A DNA stretch of 64,000 nt from Massilia sp. CFBP 13721 (GTDB lineage: Bacteria; Pseudomonadota; Gammaproteobacteria; Burkholderiales; Burkholderiaceae_D), in contig NZ_JACYUY010000004.1 of assembly GCF_014842025.1 (NCBI RefSeq), positions 124,001-188,000 on the forward strand. Reading direction: 5' to 3'. A model generated the notes under the pieces. It saw only the letters and a program-made list of their open reading frames with translations. It made no database searches and had not been told where the DNA came from. A program made the translations under genes and the position numbers. Shown piece by piece: positions 27,501 through 36,635 of the stretch (position 1 is the first letter of the stretch; each line of letters opens with the position of its first letter).

Positions 27501-29267
27501 ATGCATTCCACTTCCGCCGCTGCGCCGTTCGACCAGCCGTGCGCTCCATCGGCCGCTGGCCTGGAGAGCCTGATGGAAGCGGCGGGCGATTGCGCGTTCC
27601 GGATCGCCGCCGGCGGCGAGATCAGGAGCGCAAGCCGCAGCGCCGCGCGCCTGGCCGGCGTGCAGGCGCCGCTCGAGGGAATGCCGCTGTCCGCCTTGTT
27701 CATGGAAGGCGACAGCGCCGCCCTGCGCAGCGCCATCACCGACGCGCTTGCCGCCGCCGAACCGGTACTGGTGCGTGTGCGCCTGCGCTGCGCCGAGCTG
27801 GCCACGCCGCTCGAGCTGCGCATCGTCGCCCTCGCCGTCGACGCCGGTGCTGCAGGTAGCCAGTGCGGCGGACGCGACCTGTTCGTCGTCGGCCGCGACA
27901 TGAGCGCGCAGCACGCGACCGAAGAGCGGCTGCGCCACATGGCGACCCACGACGCCCTGACCGAACTGCCGAACCGCCTGCTGCTGTCGGACCGCATCCG
28001 CATGGTGGTGGCCAATGCGCGCCGCTCGGGCCAGGGCTTCGCCGTGGCCACCATCGGCATCGACGGCTTCAAGAAAGTCAACGACGCGCTCGGCCACACG
28101 GTCGGCGACACGGTGCTGCGCCAGGCCGCGACGCGCCTGCGCAAGGCCATGCGCGACAGCGACACGCTGGCGCGCGTGGGCGGCGATGAATTCGTCGTGA
28201 TCCTGCCCGGCACCGCCAGCGAAGCCCAGATCAAGCTGGTCACGGGACGCCTGCTGGCGGCCCTGCAGTCGCCCTTCGAGGCCGACGGCCACACGATCCA
28301 CCTGGGCGCCTCGGTCGGCGTCGCGCTCTACCCGCAGCATGCCGAGGACGACCACGGCCTGCTGTCGCTGGCCGACGCCGCGCTGATGCGCGCCAAGGAG
28401 ACCGGACGCGGGCGCGCGCAGGTCTACAGCGCGCGCGAACAGGGGCCGCCGCAGCACGACATCTCGCTGGAGGCGGCCATGTTCTCGGCCGTGCGCGAGG
28501 GCGAATTCCTGCTCTACTACCAGCCCATCGTCGACGCGCGCACGCGCGAGATCGAAGGCTTCGAGACGCTGATGCGCTGGAAGCACCCGACCCTGGGCAT
28601 GGTGCCGCCGGTGCGCTTCATCCCGATCGCCGAGACGAACGGGCTGATCAACATGCTCGGCGCCTGGGCCCTGCGCTCGGCCTGCGCCCAGTTGCTGCAG
28701 TTCGAGGAAGCGGCCAAGCGCGACCTCTACATCTCGGTCAACATCAGCCCGCGCCAGTTCAGGAGCGACAAGTTCCTCGGCGTGCTCGACGAAGCGCTGG
28801 CCTTATCTGGCATGCCGGGCCACAAGCTGGTGCTCGAGATCACCGAAGGCACGCTGATGGTCGACCCGCAGCATGCCGAGACCATCCTCACCAGGATGGC
28901 CGAGCGCCGGGCGCGCATCGCGATCGACGACTTCGGCACCGGCTACTCGTCCCTCGCCTACCTCAAGCGCTTCCCGATCTCGGTCCTGAAGATCGACCGC
29001 GCGTTCGTCAAGGACCTGCCGGATGCGCCGAAGGACGCGGCCATCTGCAGCGCGGTGCTCGACATGGCGCGCCACCTCGGCCTGTCGGTGGTCGCCGAGG
29101 GCGTCGAGACCGAGGAGCAGCTGGACTGGTTCCAGCAGCGCGACTGCCGCTACGTCCAGGGCTACCTGACCGGCCGGCCGATGCCGGCGAATGCCGCCCT
29201 GGCCGCCCTGCAAGACAACCATTACACGGCATTGCTGCCACCAGAACTCCGGTCAAGACCATCATGA
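27501..29267 (+). CDS. Bifunctional GGDEF-EAL c-di-GMP enzyme
   Basis: A 588-residue signalling protein. An N-terminal PAS-like sensor (about 20-140) is followed by a diguanylate cyclase domain with intact VGGDEFVVIL and an inhibitory I-site RDSD five residues before it. A phosphodiesterase domain follows with EGFETLMRW (EAL variant ETL), SVNISPRQF, LEITEGTLM, IDDFGTGYSSL, KIDRAFV, AEGVET and VQGY. All metal and substrate residues are present in both, so both making and breaking c-di-GMP are possible. No membrane helices, so it is cytoplasmic. It overlaps the HDOD gene by 4 nt, which implies coupled expression. Confidence 0.92.
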   Translation: MHSTSAAAPFDQPCAPSAAGLESLMEAAGDCAFRIAAGGEIRSASRSAARLAGVQAPLEGMPLSALFMEGDSAALRSAITDALAAAEPVLVRVRLRCAELATPLELRIVALAVDAGAAGSQCGGRDLFVVGRDMSAQHATEERLRHMATHDALTELPNRLLLSDRIRMVVANARRSGQGFAVATIGIDGFKKVNDALGHTVGDTVLRQAATRLRKAMRDSDTLARVGGDEFVVILPGTASEAQIKLVTGRLLAALQSPFEADGHTIHLGASVGVALYPQHAEDDHGLLSLADAALMRAKETGRGRAQVYSAREQGPPQHDISLEAAMFSAVREGEFLLYYQPIVDARTREIEGFETLMRWKHPTLGMVPPVRFIPIAETNGLINMLGAWALRSACAQLLQFEEAAKRDLYISVNISPRQFRSDKFLGVLDEALALSGMPGHKLVLEITEGTLMVDPQHAETILTRMAERRARIAIDDFGTGYSSLAYLKRFPISVLKIDRAFVKDLPDAPKDAAICSAVLDMARHLGLSVVAEGVETEEQLDWFQQRDCRYVQGYLTGRPMPANAALAALQDNHYTALLPPELRSRPS

Positions 29268-30778
29268 CGCCATCCACCACTGAACGCGCACCCAAGGCCG
29301 GGGTTACAGCTGACTCTACGTTGGCCTTGCTGTGGGAACGCATCCGGCGCCAGGGCGACATGCCCGGTTTCACGCGCGCCATCAACGCCATCCTCGCCTC
29401 GATGCGCGGCGAGGACGAGCAGGAATTCTCGATGACGCAGACCGTGCTCTCCGACCCGGTCCTGACGCAAAAGGTGCTGCGCCTTGCCAACAGCGGCATG
29501 TACTCCGCCTTCGGCCAGCGCATCAACACCGTCTCGAAAGCGGTGCTGGTGCTCGGCACCGAAGCTATCGGCCACCTGGCGCTGGGCCTGAAACTGATCG
29601 AGGAACTCTCGAAGAGCACGCCCGATTCGGCCAACGCCCACGTCGAGATGGAAAAGGCGGTGCTGGCCGGGATGGTGGCGCAGCAGGTCGCGGCGCGCGC
29701 CGCCACGCGCGACCCCGAGGAAGCCGTGGTCTGCTCGATCCTGCATTCGCTGGGCCGGATGATGGTCACCTTCTACATGCCCGAGCGCTGGAGCCAGATG
29801 CAGGCGCAAGCCGGCGCCGGCTGCGAGGGCGAGGCCGCCGCGGCCGTGCTCGGGCTGTCGCTGGAGGCGCTGGGGCGCGCCACGGCCGAGCACTGGGGCC
29901 TGCCGCGCAACCTGGTGGCGGGCATGCGCACGCTCGAACCGGGCGAGCGCGAGGATGGCTTCGGCCACGACGACTGGCTGGCCGCGCTCGGCACCATGTC
30001 GACGCGCTGCGCCAACTCGCTCTGGAACGACGACGAAGCCGGCGCCGCCGAAGTGGCGGAGCTTGCCGCCGCCTTTGCGCCGATGCTGGGCGTGGCGCCG
30101 GACCAGGTGCTGGCCGCGATCGACAAGGCGAAAACCGAAGCCGCCGCCGATCTGACGATCGCGCCGCTGGCCAAGCCCGCGGCGAAGCAGGCCCAGGCCG
30201 ACGCCCACGCCCAGGTGGCAGCGCGCAAGCGCGAAGCGGGCAACCGCATCCTCATGAGCGGCGCCGCCGACATGCGCGACGCCGGCGTGACGGTCAACCC
30301 GGGCCAGATGATGTCGATGGCGCTGGAAACCATCTACCAGGGACTCTCCTTCAAGCGCGCCTTCGCCTTCCTGCGCAACCGGCGCGAGGGCAAGTACCTG
30401 GCGCGCATGGGCTTTGGCGAAGGGACCAAGGGGTTGATGCCGAACCTGAGTTTCGACGACAGCTACGCGGCCGACGTGTTCCACGCCGCGCTCACCAGCG
30501 ACCGCGTGATCTTCATCGAGAATGCGCGCGACCCCAAGTTCGCCGCCAAGCTGCCCGGCTGGTGGCGCGGCACGCTGTCGGAAGCGCGCTGCTTCGTCGT
30601 GATCCCGATGTGCATGAACGGCCAGCCGGTCGGCTTCATCTACGGCGACTGGGACGAGACCTATGCGTCGATCAATCTGAGCCATACCGAGTTCACGCTA
30701 TTGAACGATCTGCGCGCTCTGGTGGTGGGAGCGCTCGAGCGGCGTACCCAGGCCGAGCCGGCGGCAAAAAGCGCCTGA
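29264..30778 (+). CDS. HDOD-domain protein with C-terminal GAF-like region
   Basis: A 504-residue protein. The HDOD domain (about 30-240: PGFTRAINAILASM, DPVLTQKVLRLANSGMYSAFGQRINTVSKAVLVLGTEAIGHLAL, CSILHSLGRMMVTFYMPE) is a non-enzymatic relative of HD phosphohydrolases, often linked to c-di-GMP or chemotaxis-type signalling. A helical linker and a GAF-like region (about 335-495) follow. The start overlaps the stop of the GGDEF-EAL gene (ATGA), so the two proteins probably act together. The 3' side faces aroC across an inverted pair of the repeat family. Confidence 0.88.
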   Translation: MTPSTTERAPKAGVTADSTLALLWERIRRQGDMPGFTRAINAILASMRGEDEQEFSMTQTVLSDPVLTQKVLRLANSGMYSAFGQRINTVSKAVLVLGTEAIGHLALGLKLIEELSKSTPDSANAHVEMEKAVLAGMVAQQVAARAATRDPEEAVVCSILHSLGRMMVTFYMPERWSQMQAQAGAGCEGEAAAAVLGLSLEALGRATAEHWGLPRNLVAGMRTLEPGEREDGFGHDDWLAALGTMSTRCANSLWNDDEAGAAEVAELAAAFAPMLGVAPDQVLAAIDKAKTEAAADLTIAPLAKPAAKQAQADAHAQVAARKREAGNRILMSGAADMRDAGVTVNPGQMMSMALETIYQGLSFKRAFAFLRNRREGKYLARMGFGEGTKGLMPNLSFDDSYAADVFHAALTSDRVIFIENARDPKFAAKLPGWWRGTLSEARCFVVIPMCMNGQPVGFIYGDWDETYASINLSHTEFTLLNDLRALVVGALERRTQAEPAAKSA

Positions 30779-30788
30779 CCAGATAGCG

Positions 30789-30870
30789 AACGCGTGGACG
30801 GCGGAGCCGTCCACCCTACCTGATATCGATCGTACGCCGTAGGGTGGACGGATTTTCCGTCCACGCGTTA
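30789..30870. repeat. Inverted pair of palindromic repeats
   Basis: Two copies of the family point towards each other: 30789-30820 (AACGCGTGGACGG..CCGTCCACCCTACC) and 30839-30870 (GTAGGGTGGACGGATTTTCCGT..). Each copy is itself a hairpin (TGGACGG/CCGTCCA), and the two can pair with each other. The pair fills the gap between convergent HDOD and aroC genes and may serve as a bidirectional terminator. Confidence 0.8.
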
Positions 30871-30872
30871 CC

Positions 30873-31964
30873 TCAAATCCGCGGCGTGTCGACCTTCACG
30901 TCACCGCACTGCGCGCGCTGCATCAGCGCATGGTCGATCAGCACCAGGGCCAGCATCGCTTCGGCGATCGGCGTCGCGCGAATACCCACGCAGGGGTCAT
31001 GGCGGCCGAAGGTTTCCACTGTCGCCGGCGCGCCCGCCTTGTCGATCGAGCGGCGCGGCACCCGGATCGAGGAGGTCGGCTTGATCGCCAGCGAGACCGT
31101 GATGTCCTGCCCGGTCGAGATCCCGCCCAGCACGCCGCCGGCGTGGTTGCCCACGAAGCCCTCCGGGGTCAGTTCGTCGCCGTGTTCGGAACCCTTCTGC
31201 GCCACCGAGGCAAAGCCGGCGCCGATCTCGACGCCCTTGACCGCGTTGATCCCCATCATGGCGTAGGCGATGTCGGCGTCGAGCTTGTCGTAGATCGGCT
31301 GGCCGAAGCCGACCGGCACGCCGGTCGCCACCACGTCGATGCGCGCGCCGATCGAGTCGCCGGCGCGGCGCAGCTCGTCCATGTAGGTTTCCATGCGCGC
31401 CAGCAGCGCGGCGTCATCGGTGGCGGCGAAGAACGGGTTGTTGGCCACGTGCTCCCAGCCGCCGAAGGGCACGGCGATCTCGCCGAGCTGGCGCATGCAG
31501 CCGGCGAAACCGATGCCGTAGCGCTCGCGCAGCCATTTCTTGGCCACCGCGCCGGCGCCGACCACCGGCGCCGTCAGGCGCGCCGAAGAGCGCCCGCCGC
31601 CGCGCGGATCGCGCACGCCGTACTTGTGCCAGTAGGTATAGTCGGCGTGGCCGGGACGGAAGGTCTCGGCGATGTTGCCGTAATCCTTGCTGCGCTGGTC
31701 TTCGTTCTGGATCAACAGCGCGATCGGGGTACCGGTGGTCACCCCCTCGTACACGCCCGACAGGATCTGCACGCGGTCGCCTTCCTGGCGCTGGGTCACG
31801 TGACGCGAGGTGCCGGGCTTGCGGCGATCGAGTTCGGGCTGGATGTCGGCTTCCGACAATGCCATGCCGGGCGGGCAGCCATCGATGACGCAACCGATCG
31901 CGGGACCGTGCGATTCGCCGAAGGTGGTGACAGAAAACAGCTTACCGAAGGAATTACCAGACAT
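30873..31964 (-). CDS. aroC: Chorismate synthase
   Basis: A 363-residue enzyme of the shikimate pathway that forms chorismate from EPSP using reduced FMN. Signature motifs are [40 protein letters not shown] and the C-terminal [14 protein letters not shown]...[18 protein letters not shown]. The start at 31964 ([18 protein letters not shown]) matches the universal family start; a frame extension upstream is not needed. The gene stands alone on the minus strand between two c-di-GMP signalling units. Confidence 0.96.
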   Translation of the reverse strand: MSGNSFGKLFSVTTFGESHGPAIGCVIDGCPPGMALSEADIQPELDRRKPGTSRHVTQRQEGDRVQILSGVYEGVTTGTPIALLIQNEDQRSKDYGNIAETFRPGHADYTYWHKYGVRDPRGGGRSSARLTAPVVGAGAVAKKWLRERYGIGFAGCMRQLGEIAVPFGGWEHVANNPFFAATDDAALLARMETYMDELRRAGDSIGARIDVVATGVPVGFGQPIYDKLDADIAYAMMGINAVKGVEIGAGFASVAQKGSEHGDELTPEGFVGNHAGGVLGGISTGQDITVSLAIKPTSSIRVPRRSIDKAGAPATVETFGRHDPCVGIRATPIAEAMLALVLIDHALMQRAQCGDVKVDTPRI

Positions 31965-32174
31965 GGGCTTAGTGGCGAAGGTGCAAAAAAGCCATTCTAC
32001 CAGCCCGCGCGGCGATCGGCCGGGCATGAAAAATTGTCCACCGTCGACAGCATAATCATTGCTCCACGGATATAAATTTCGTTACAGCAACAACTTTCAG
32101 CCTTCGCTTCCGGCAATGTCCGTTATACTGCGCGGGTATGAAGTGCCGAGAATAGTCTTGGAGACGCAACAATC

Positions 32175-34460
32175 ATGTCCGCATCAAGTACACCTGGCGT
32201 CGCCGCGCCCCTGCACGACGACCTGGTTTTCCTGGACGAGGCGCCGCTTGCCGGCAGCCTCGCCCACCGCGCCGCCGGTCCCGGCTGGCGCATCCTGATC
32301 GTCGACGACGACGCGGACGTCCATTCCACGACCACCTTCGCCCTGGCCGGCCTCGAAGTCCAGGACCGCCCGCTCGAATTCCTGCACGCCTACTCGGCGC
32401 AGGCGGCGCGCGAGCTGCTGGCGCGCGAACCAGGTATCGCCGTGATCCTGCTCGACGTCGTGATGGAGCAGCCCGACGCCGGCCTGTATCTGGTGCGCCA
32501 CATCCGCCAGACGCTCGGCATGGTCGAGGTGCGCATCATCCTGCGCACCGGCCAGCCCGGCTACACGCCCGAGATGGAAGCGATCCGCGACCTCGACATC
32601 AACGATTACCGCACCAAGTCCGAGCTGACCCGCACCAAGCTGTATACGACGGTTGCCGCCGCCGTGCGCAGCTACCAGCAACTGCATGCGCTCGGCGTCG
32701 GGCGTGCCGGGCTGGAACGCATCGTCCACGCCGGCACCGAACTGATGCGCCTGCACGGCGCGCGCGACGTCGCCCGTTCGGTGCTGCAGCAGGCCGCGTC
32801 CCTGCTCGGCCATGATGTGTCCGGCCTGCTTGCACCCGGCCTCCTGTGCGTGCGCGAGGGCGACGCCATGCGCGTGCTCGGTGGTGCCGGCGCCATGCTG
32901 CCCCTCGAAGGGCAGCTGCTGGATAGCCGGCATGGAGGGCCGCTGGCCGCCGCGGCCGCGCGTGCGCTGGCGCGGCGCCAGGGCGAATTCGGCCCGACCT
33001 GCATGACGCTCTACTTTCCCGGCAAATCGGGACGCGACTTCTGCGCCGCGCTCGCGCTGGCGCAACCCGTCGGCGAGGGCACGGCGCGCCTGCTGAAAGT
33101 GTTCGCCAGCGTCGTCGCCGTCGGCCTCGACAACGTCGAACTGGTCGGACGCCTGAACACGGCGGCCTTCTTCGACCGCCTGACCGGCCTGCCAAACCGC
33201 ACCCGGCTGGTCGAGGAGCTCGACGCGGCGGTCGCCGCGGGCAGCGCTGCGGGTAGCGCTTCGGGTAACATCGGCGAGGCCACCCTGGCCCTGGTCGACC
33301 TCGACCATTTTGCCGAGACCAACGACGCGCTCGGCCACCAGTTCGGCGACGAACTGCTGGTGACCGTGGCGCGGCGCCTGCTAGACCAGCTCGACGCGCG
33401 CCTGACGGTGGCACGCATCGGCGGCGACACCTTCTCGGTGTTCGGCCCGGGCGAACTGACCACCCCGGCCGCGATCCACGCGCTGTTCGCCGCGCCGTTC
33501 CAGATCGACGGCCAGGAAATGCAGGTATCCGCCACACTGGGCCTGGTGTGCCTGCGCGAGCACGAGGGCAGCGGCGCCGACGTCCTCAAGGACGCCGACA
33601 TCGCGCTCAAGCGCGCCAAGACGCAGCAGCGCGGCGGCCACTTCTACTTCACGCGCAGCATGGGTGTCGAGACCCGCGAACGGGTGCGCCTGATGCACGC
33701 GCTGCGCTGCGGCGTGGCGCGCGGCGAACTGTTCCTGGCCTACCAGCCGCAGGTCGACCTCGCCAGCGGGCGCCCGTTCGGCGCCGAAGCGCTGCTGCGC
33801 TGGCGCCTGGACGACGGCAGCATGATCCCGCCCGACCGCTTCATCCCGATCGCCGAGCATTCCGGGCTGATCGTCGAGATCGGCGCCTGGGTATTGCGCG
33901 AAGCCTGCGCCGAACTGATGCGCCTGCGCGGCGCTGGCTATCTCGATTTCACGATGTCGGTGAACGTCTCGCAGGCGCAGTTCCGCCACCCGCAGTTCGT
34001 CGACGTGCTGCGCGGCGCGCTGCTTGACACCGGCGCCCCGGCGGCCTTCCTCGAGCTGGAAATCACGGAATCGATGGCGATGGAAGAGCCGCAGCAGCTG
34101 GCCGAGATGCTGGCCGAGGTCAAGCGCACCGGCGTCTCGATCGCGATCGACGACTTCGGCACCGGCTTCTCCTCGCTGTCGCACCTGCAGCGCCTGCAAA
34201 TCGACCGCCTCAAGATCGACCGCTCGTTCGTCAGCGAAATCACGGAATCGGCACGCGGCAGCAGCATCGCCGCGATGGTGATCCAGCTCGGGCGCAACCT
34301 GGGCCTGTCGGTGATCGCGGAAGGCGTCGAAGACGAACGCCAGGCCCGCATCCTGCACGCGCTCGGCTGCCCGCTGGCGCAGGGCTACCTGTACGCGCGG
34401 CCGTTGTCGCCGCAGGACTTGCTGGCGTGGCTGGGGGCGCGGCGGCTGGATGCGGCTTGA
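32175..34460 (+). CDS. REC-DUF3369-GGDEF(degenerate)-EAL response regulator
   Basis: A 761-residue protein. The receiver domain (about 38-165: ILIVDDDADV, phospho-acceptor VILLDVVME, and YRTKSEL with the conserved Lys) is followed by a DUF3369 region (about 170-320). The cyclase domain has GGDTF in place of GGDEF and no RxxD I-site, so synthesis is unlikely. The EAL domain keeps FGAEALLRW, SVNVSQAQF, LEITESMAM, DDFGTGFSSL, KIDRSFV, AEGVEDE and QGYLYARP, so c-di-GMP hydrolysis under receiver control is the predicted output. No histidine kinase is adjacent. The start follows a GGAGA sequence. Confidence 0.9.
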   Translation: MSASSTPGVAAPLHDDLVFLDEAPLAGSLAHRAAGPGWRILIVDDDADVHSTTTFALAGLEVQDRPLEFLHAYSAQAARELLAREPGIAVILLDVVMEQPDAGLYLVRHIRQTLGMVEVRIILRTGQPGYTPEMEAIRDLDINDYRTKSELTRTKLYTTVAAAVRSYQQLHALGVGRAGLERIVHAGTELMRLHGARDVARSVLQQAASLLGHDVSGLLAPGLLCVREGDAMRVLGGAGAMLPLEGQLLDSRHGGPLAAAAARALARRQGEFGPTCMTLYFPGKSGRDFCAALALAQPVGEGTARLLKVFASVVAVGLDNVELVGRLNTAAFFDRLTGLPNRTRLVEELDAAVAAGSAAGSASGNIGEATLALVDLDHFAETNDALGHQFGDELLVTVARRLLDQLDARLTVARIGGDTFSVFGPGELTTPAAIHALFAAPFQIDGQEMQVSATLGLVCLREHEGSGADVLKDADIALKRAKTQQRGGHFYFTRSMGVETRERVRLMHALRCGVARGELFLAYQPQVDLASGRPFGAEALLRWRLDDGSMIPPDRFIPIAEHSGLIVEIGAWVLREACAELMRLRGAGYLDFTMSVNVSQAQFRHPQFVDVLRGALLDTGAPAAFLELEITESMAMEEPQQLAEMLAEVKRTGVSIAIDDFGTGFSSLSHLQRLQIDRLKIDRSFVSEITESARGSSIAAMVIQLGRNLGLSVIAEGVEDERQARILHALGCPLAQGYLYARPLSPQDLLAWLGARRLDAA

Positions 34461-34464
34461 ACCG

Positions 34465-34647
34465 TAGGGTGGGCGCCCCTGTGCCCACGCGGACGCTCGC
34501 ATGGTGTTGGCACTTATGCGAATGGAGGCATTCGCGTGGGCTCGGGGCGCCCACCCTACAAAATCACATCACGGTCTGTGCAGACAGTAGTTGAACGCGT
34601 GGGCGCAATTCCGGCCATTGGCCGAAATTGCCCCGCCCACCTTACGG
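34465..34647. repeat. Three palindromic repeat copies
   Basis: Copies at 34465-34492 (GTAGGGTGGGCGCCCCTGTG..), 34534-34559 (inverted, ending CCCACCCTAC) and 34593-34647. The last is a longer variant whose stem is extended by CAATT/AATTG and GGCC around the loop. All lie between convergent genes (EAL protein and CBS protein). The first two form an inverted pair. Confidence 0.8.
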
Positions 34648-34676
34648 GTATGCGGCACACGTACAGGCCTTTTGAA

Positions 34677-35129
34677 TCAATCCTCCGCCGCCTGCTCCGC
34701 CGGCCAATCCCGGATATACGCCTTCAGCATGCGGTTCTCGAAACTTTGCGCCTCCAGTACCGCGCGTGCGACGTCGTAGAACGAAATCACGCCCAGCAGC
34801 GTCTTGGCATCCATCACCGGCAGGTAGCGCGCGTGCTTCTCCAGCATCATGCGGCGCACCTCGTTGACCTCGGTTTCCGGCGTGACCGTGATCGGGGCTT
34901 CGTCCATGTGCCGGCGCACGGTGCCGCCGCCGAGCGAGCCGCCGTTGGCATGCAGCGCCTTGATCACTTCGCGGAAAGTCAGCATTCCGACGAGGTCGCC
35001 GTACTCCATGACCACCAGGGAACCGATGTCCTTTTCCGACATCGTATTGACCGCGTCGGCGAGCAGCGTTTCGGGCGTTACCGTGTAGAGGATGTTGCCC
35101 TTCACCTGCAGGATTTCTGAAACTTTCAT
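34677..35129 (-). CDS. Tandem CBS-domain protein
   Basis: A 150-residue protein made of two CBS motifs: VSEILQVKGNILYTVTPETLLADAVNTMSEKDIGSLVVME and RRHMDEAPITVTPETEVNEVRRMMLEKHARYLPVMD. Stand-alone CBS pairs (Bateman modules) bind adenosine nucleotides and regulate partner proteins. The start at MKVSEIL is chosen over the longer in-frame MNIPTEAG start because the domain begins there. It is divergent from metY, with about 195 bp between the two starts. Confidence 0.88.
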   Translation of the reverse strand: MKVSEILQVKGNILYTVTPETLLADAVNTMSEKDIGSLVVMEYGDLVGMLTFREVIKALHANGGSLGGGTVRRHMDEAPITVTPETEVNEVRRMMLEKHARYLPVMDAKTLLGVISFYDVARAVLEAQSFENRMLKAYIRDWPAEQAAED

Positions 35130-35323
35130 ATTGGCCACCCCGGCTTCAGTTGGAATATTCACTGGTTGATTTTCTTTGTCTAAGGCATAACACGAATGTA
35201 GCCTAAGCCTATCAGAAAATCCAGTTACGCGAGGAAGTACTCCCCCGGGGCATGGCAGGGCGATGAAAGAATGCTACGATGCCGCCCACAATAAAACCGA
35301 ATTTCTTACAACACGAGACGATC

Positions 35324-36634
35324 ATGAGCGGTCCACACTACCCGGGCTTCGACACCCTGGCGCTGCACGCAGGCGCCGCGCCCGACCCGGCGACCGGCGC
35401 GCGCGCCACGCCGATCCACTTCACTTCCTCGTTCGCCTTCCGCGACTCCGACCACGCCGCTTCGCTGTTCAACATGGAACGCAGCGGCCACGTCTATTCG
35501 CGCATCTCGAACCCGACCAACGCGGTGCTGGAAGAACGCATCGCCGCGCTCGAAGGCGGCGTGGCCGGCATCGCCACCGCCAGCGGCCAGGCGGCGATGC
35601 ACCTGGGCCTGTCGACGATTGCCGGCGCCGGCTCGCACATCGTCGCCTCGCGCGCGCTGTACGGGGGCTCGCACAACCTGCTGGCGTACACGTTAAAACG
35701 CTTCGGCATCGAGACCACCTTCGTCGACCCGCGCGACCTCGACGCCTGGCGCGCCGCGATCCGTCCCGACACCAAGGTGCTGTTCGGCGAAACCCTCGGC
35801 AACCCGGGCCTGGACGTGCTCGACATCCCGCGCATCGGCGCGCTCGCGCACGAGCACCACCTGCCGCTGATGGTCGACGCCACCTTCACCACGCCGTATT
35901 TGCTGCGCCCCTTCGACCTTGGCGCCGACCTGGTGTTCCACTCGGCCACCAAGTTCCTGTGCGGGCACGGCACCGCCATCGGCGGATTGCTGGTCGACGG
36001 CGGCACCTTCGACTGGCAGGCGGCCTACGACCGGACCGGACGCTTCGCCGAACTGTGCGAACCCTACGAGGGCTTCCACGACATGGTGTTCGCCGAAGAG
36101 TCGACCGTCGCCGCCTTTGCCCTGCGCGCCCGCCGCGAGGGCTTGCGCGATTTCGGCGCGGTGATGAGCCCGCACAATGCCTTTGCCGTGCTGCAGGGGA
36201 TCGAGACGCTCGGCCTGCGCATGGACCGCCACGTGGCCAACACCCGCCGCGTGATCGAGTTCCTGCTCGCCAATCCGGCCGTGACGTCGGTCTCGTATCC
36301 GGAACTGGAGACCCATCCCGATCATGCGCTGGCAAAAACGCTGCTGCCGAAGGGCTGCGGCGCCGTGTTCACTTTCAACCTGAAGGGCGACCGCGCCGCC
36401 GGCCGGCGTTTCGTCGACGCCCTGAACGTGTTCTCGCACCTGGCCAATGTCGGCGACGCCAAGTCGCTCGTCATCCACCCGGCCTCGACCACCCACTTCC
36501 GCGTGCCCGCCGACCAGCTGGCGGCGTCCGGCATCCTGGAAGGCACGATGCGCCTCTCGGTCGGCCTGGAGGATGCGGACGACCTGATCGAAGACCTGGC
36601 GCGCGCGCTCAAGGCGTCGCAGAAGGGAGCCTAA
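35324..36634 (+). CDS. metY: O-acetylhomoserine sulfhydrylase (aminocarboxypropyltransferase)
   Basis: A 436-residue PLP enzyme of the Cys/Met metabolism family that makes homocysteine from O-acetylhomoserine and sulfide. The PLP lysine is in VFHSATKFLCGHGTAIGG; YSRISNPTNAVLEERIAALEGG and HPASTTHFR are family marks. The GGLLVDGGTFDW segment and length favour MetY over MetZ/MetB. The start ATG at 35324 matches the usual MSGPHYPGFDTLALHAG beginning. The alpha/beta-hydrolase gene follows at 1 bp, forming an operon with the Mpo1-like gene. Confidence 0.92.
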   Translation: MSGPHYPGFDTLALHAGAAPDPATGARATPIHFTSSFAFRDSDHAASLFNMERSGHVYSRISNPTNAVLEERIAALEGGVAGIATASGQAAMHLGLSTIAGAGSHIVASRALYGGSHNLLAYTLKRFGIETTFVDPRDLDAWRAAIRPDTKVLFGETLGNPGLDVLDIPRIGALAHEHHLPLMVDATFTTPYLLRPFDLGADLVFHSATKFLCGHGTAIGGLLVDGGTFDWQAAYDRTGRFAELCEPYEGFHDMVFAEESTVAAFALRARREGLRDFGAVMSPHNAFAVLQGIETLGLRMDRHVANTRRVIEFLLANPAVTSVSYPELETHPDHALAKTLLPKGCGAVFTFNLKGDRAAGRRFVDALNVFSHLANVGDAKSLVIHPASTTHFRVPADQLAASGILEGTMRLSVGLEDADDLIEDLARALKASQKGA

Positions 36635-36635
36635 G

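Noticed and set aside
35163..35323. Possible SAM riboswitch before metY
   Set aside because: The region has no recognisable SAM-I or SAM-II core by eye; it may simply be a divergent promoter.
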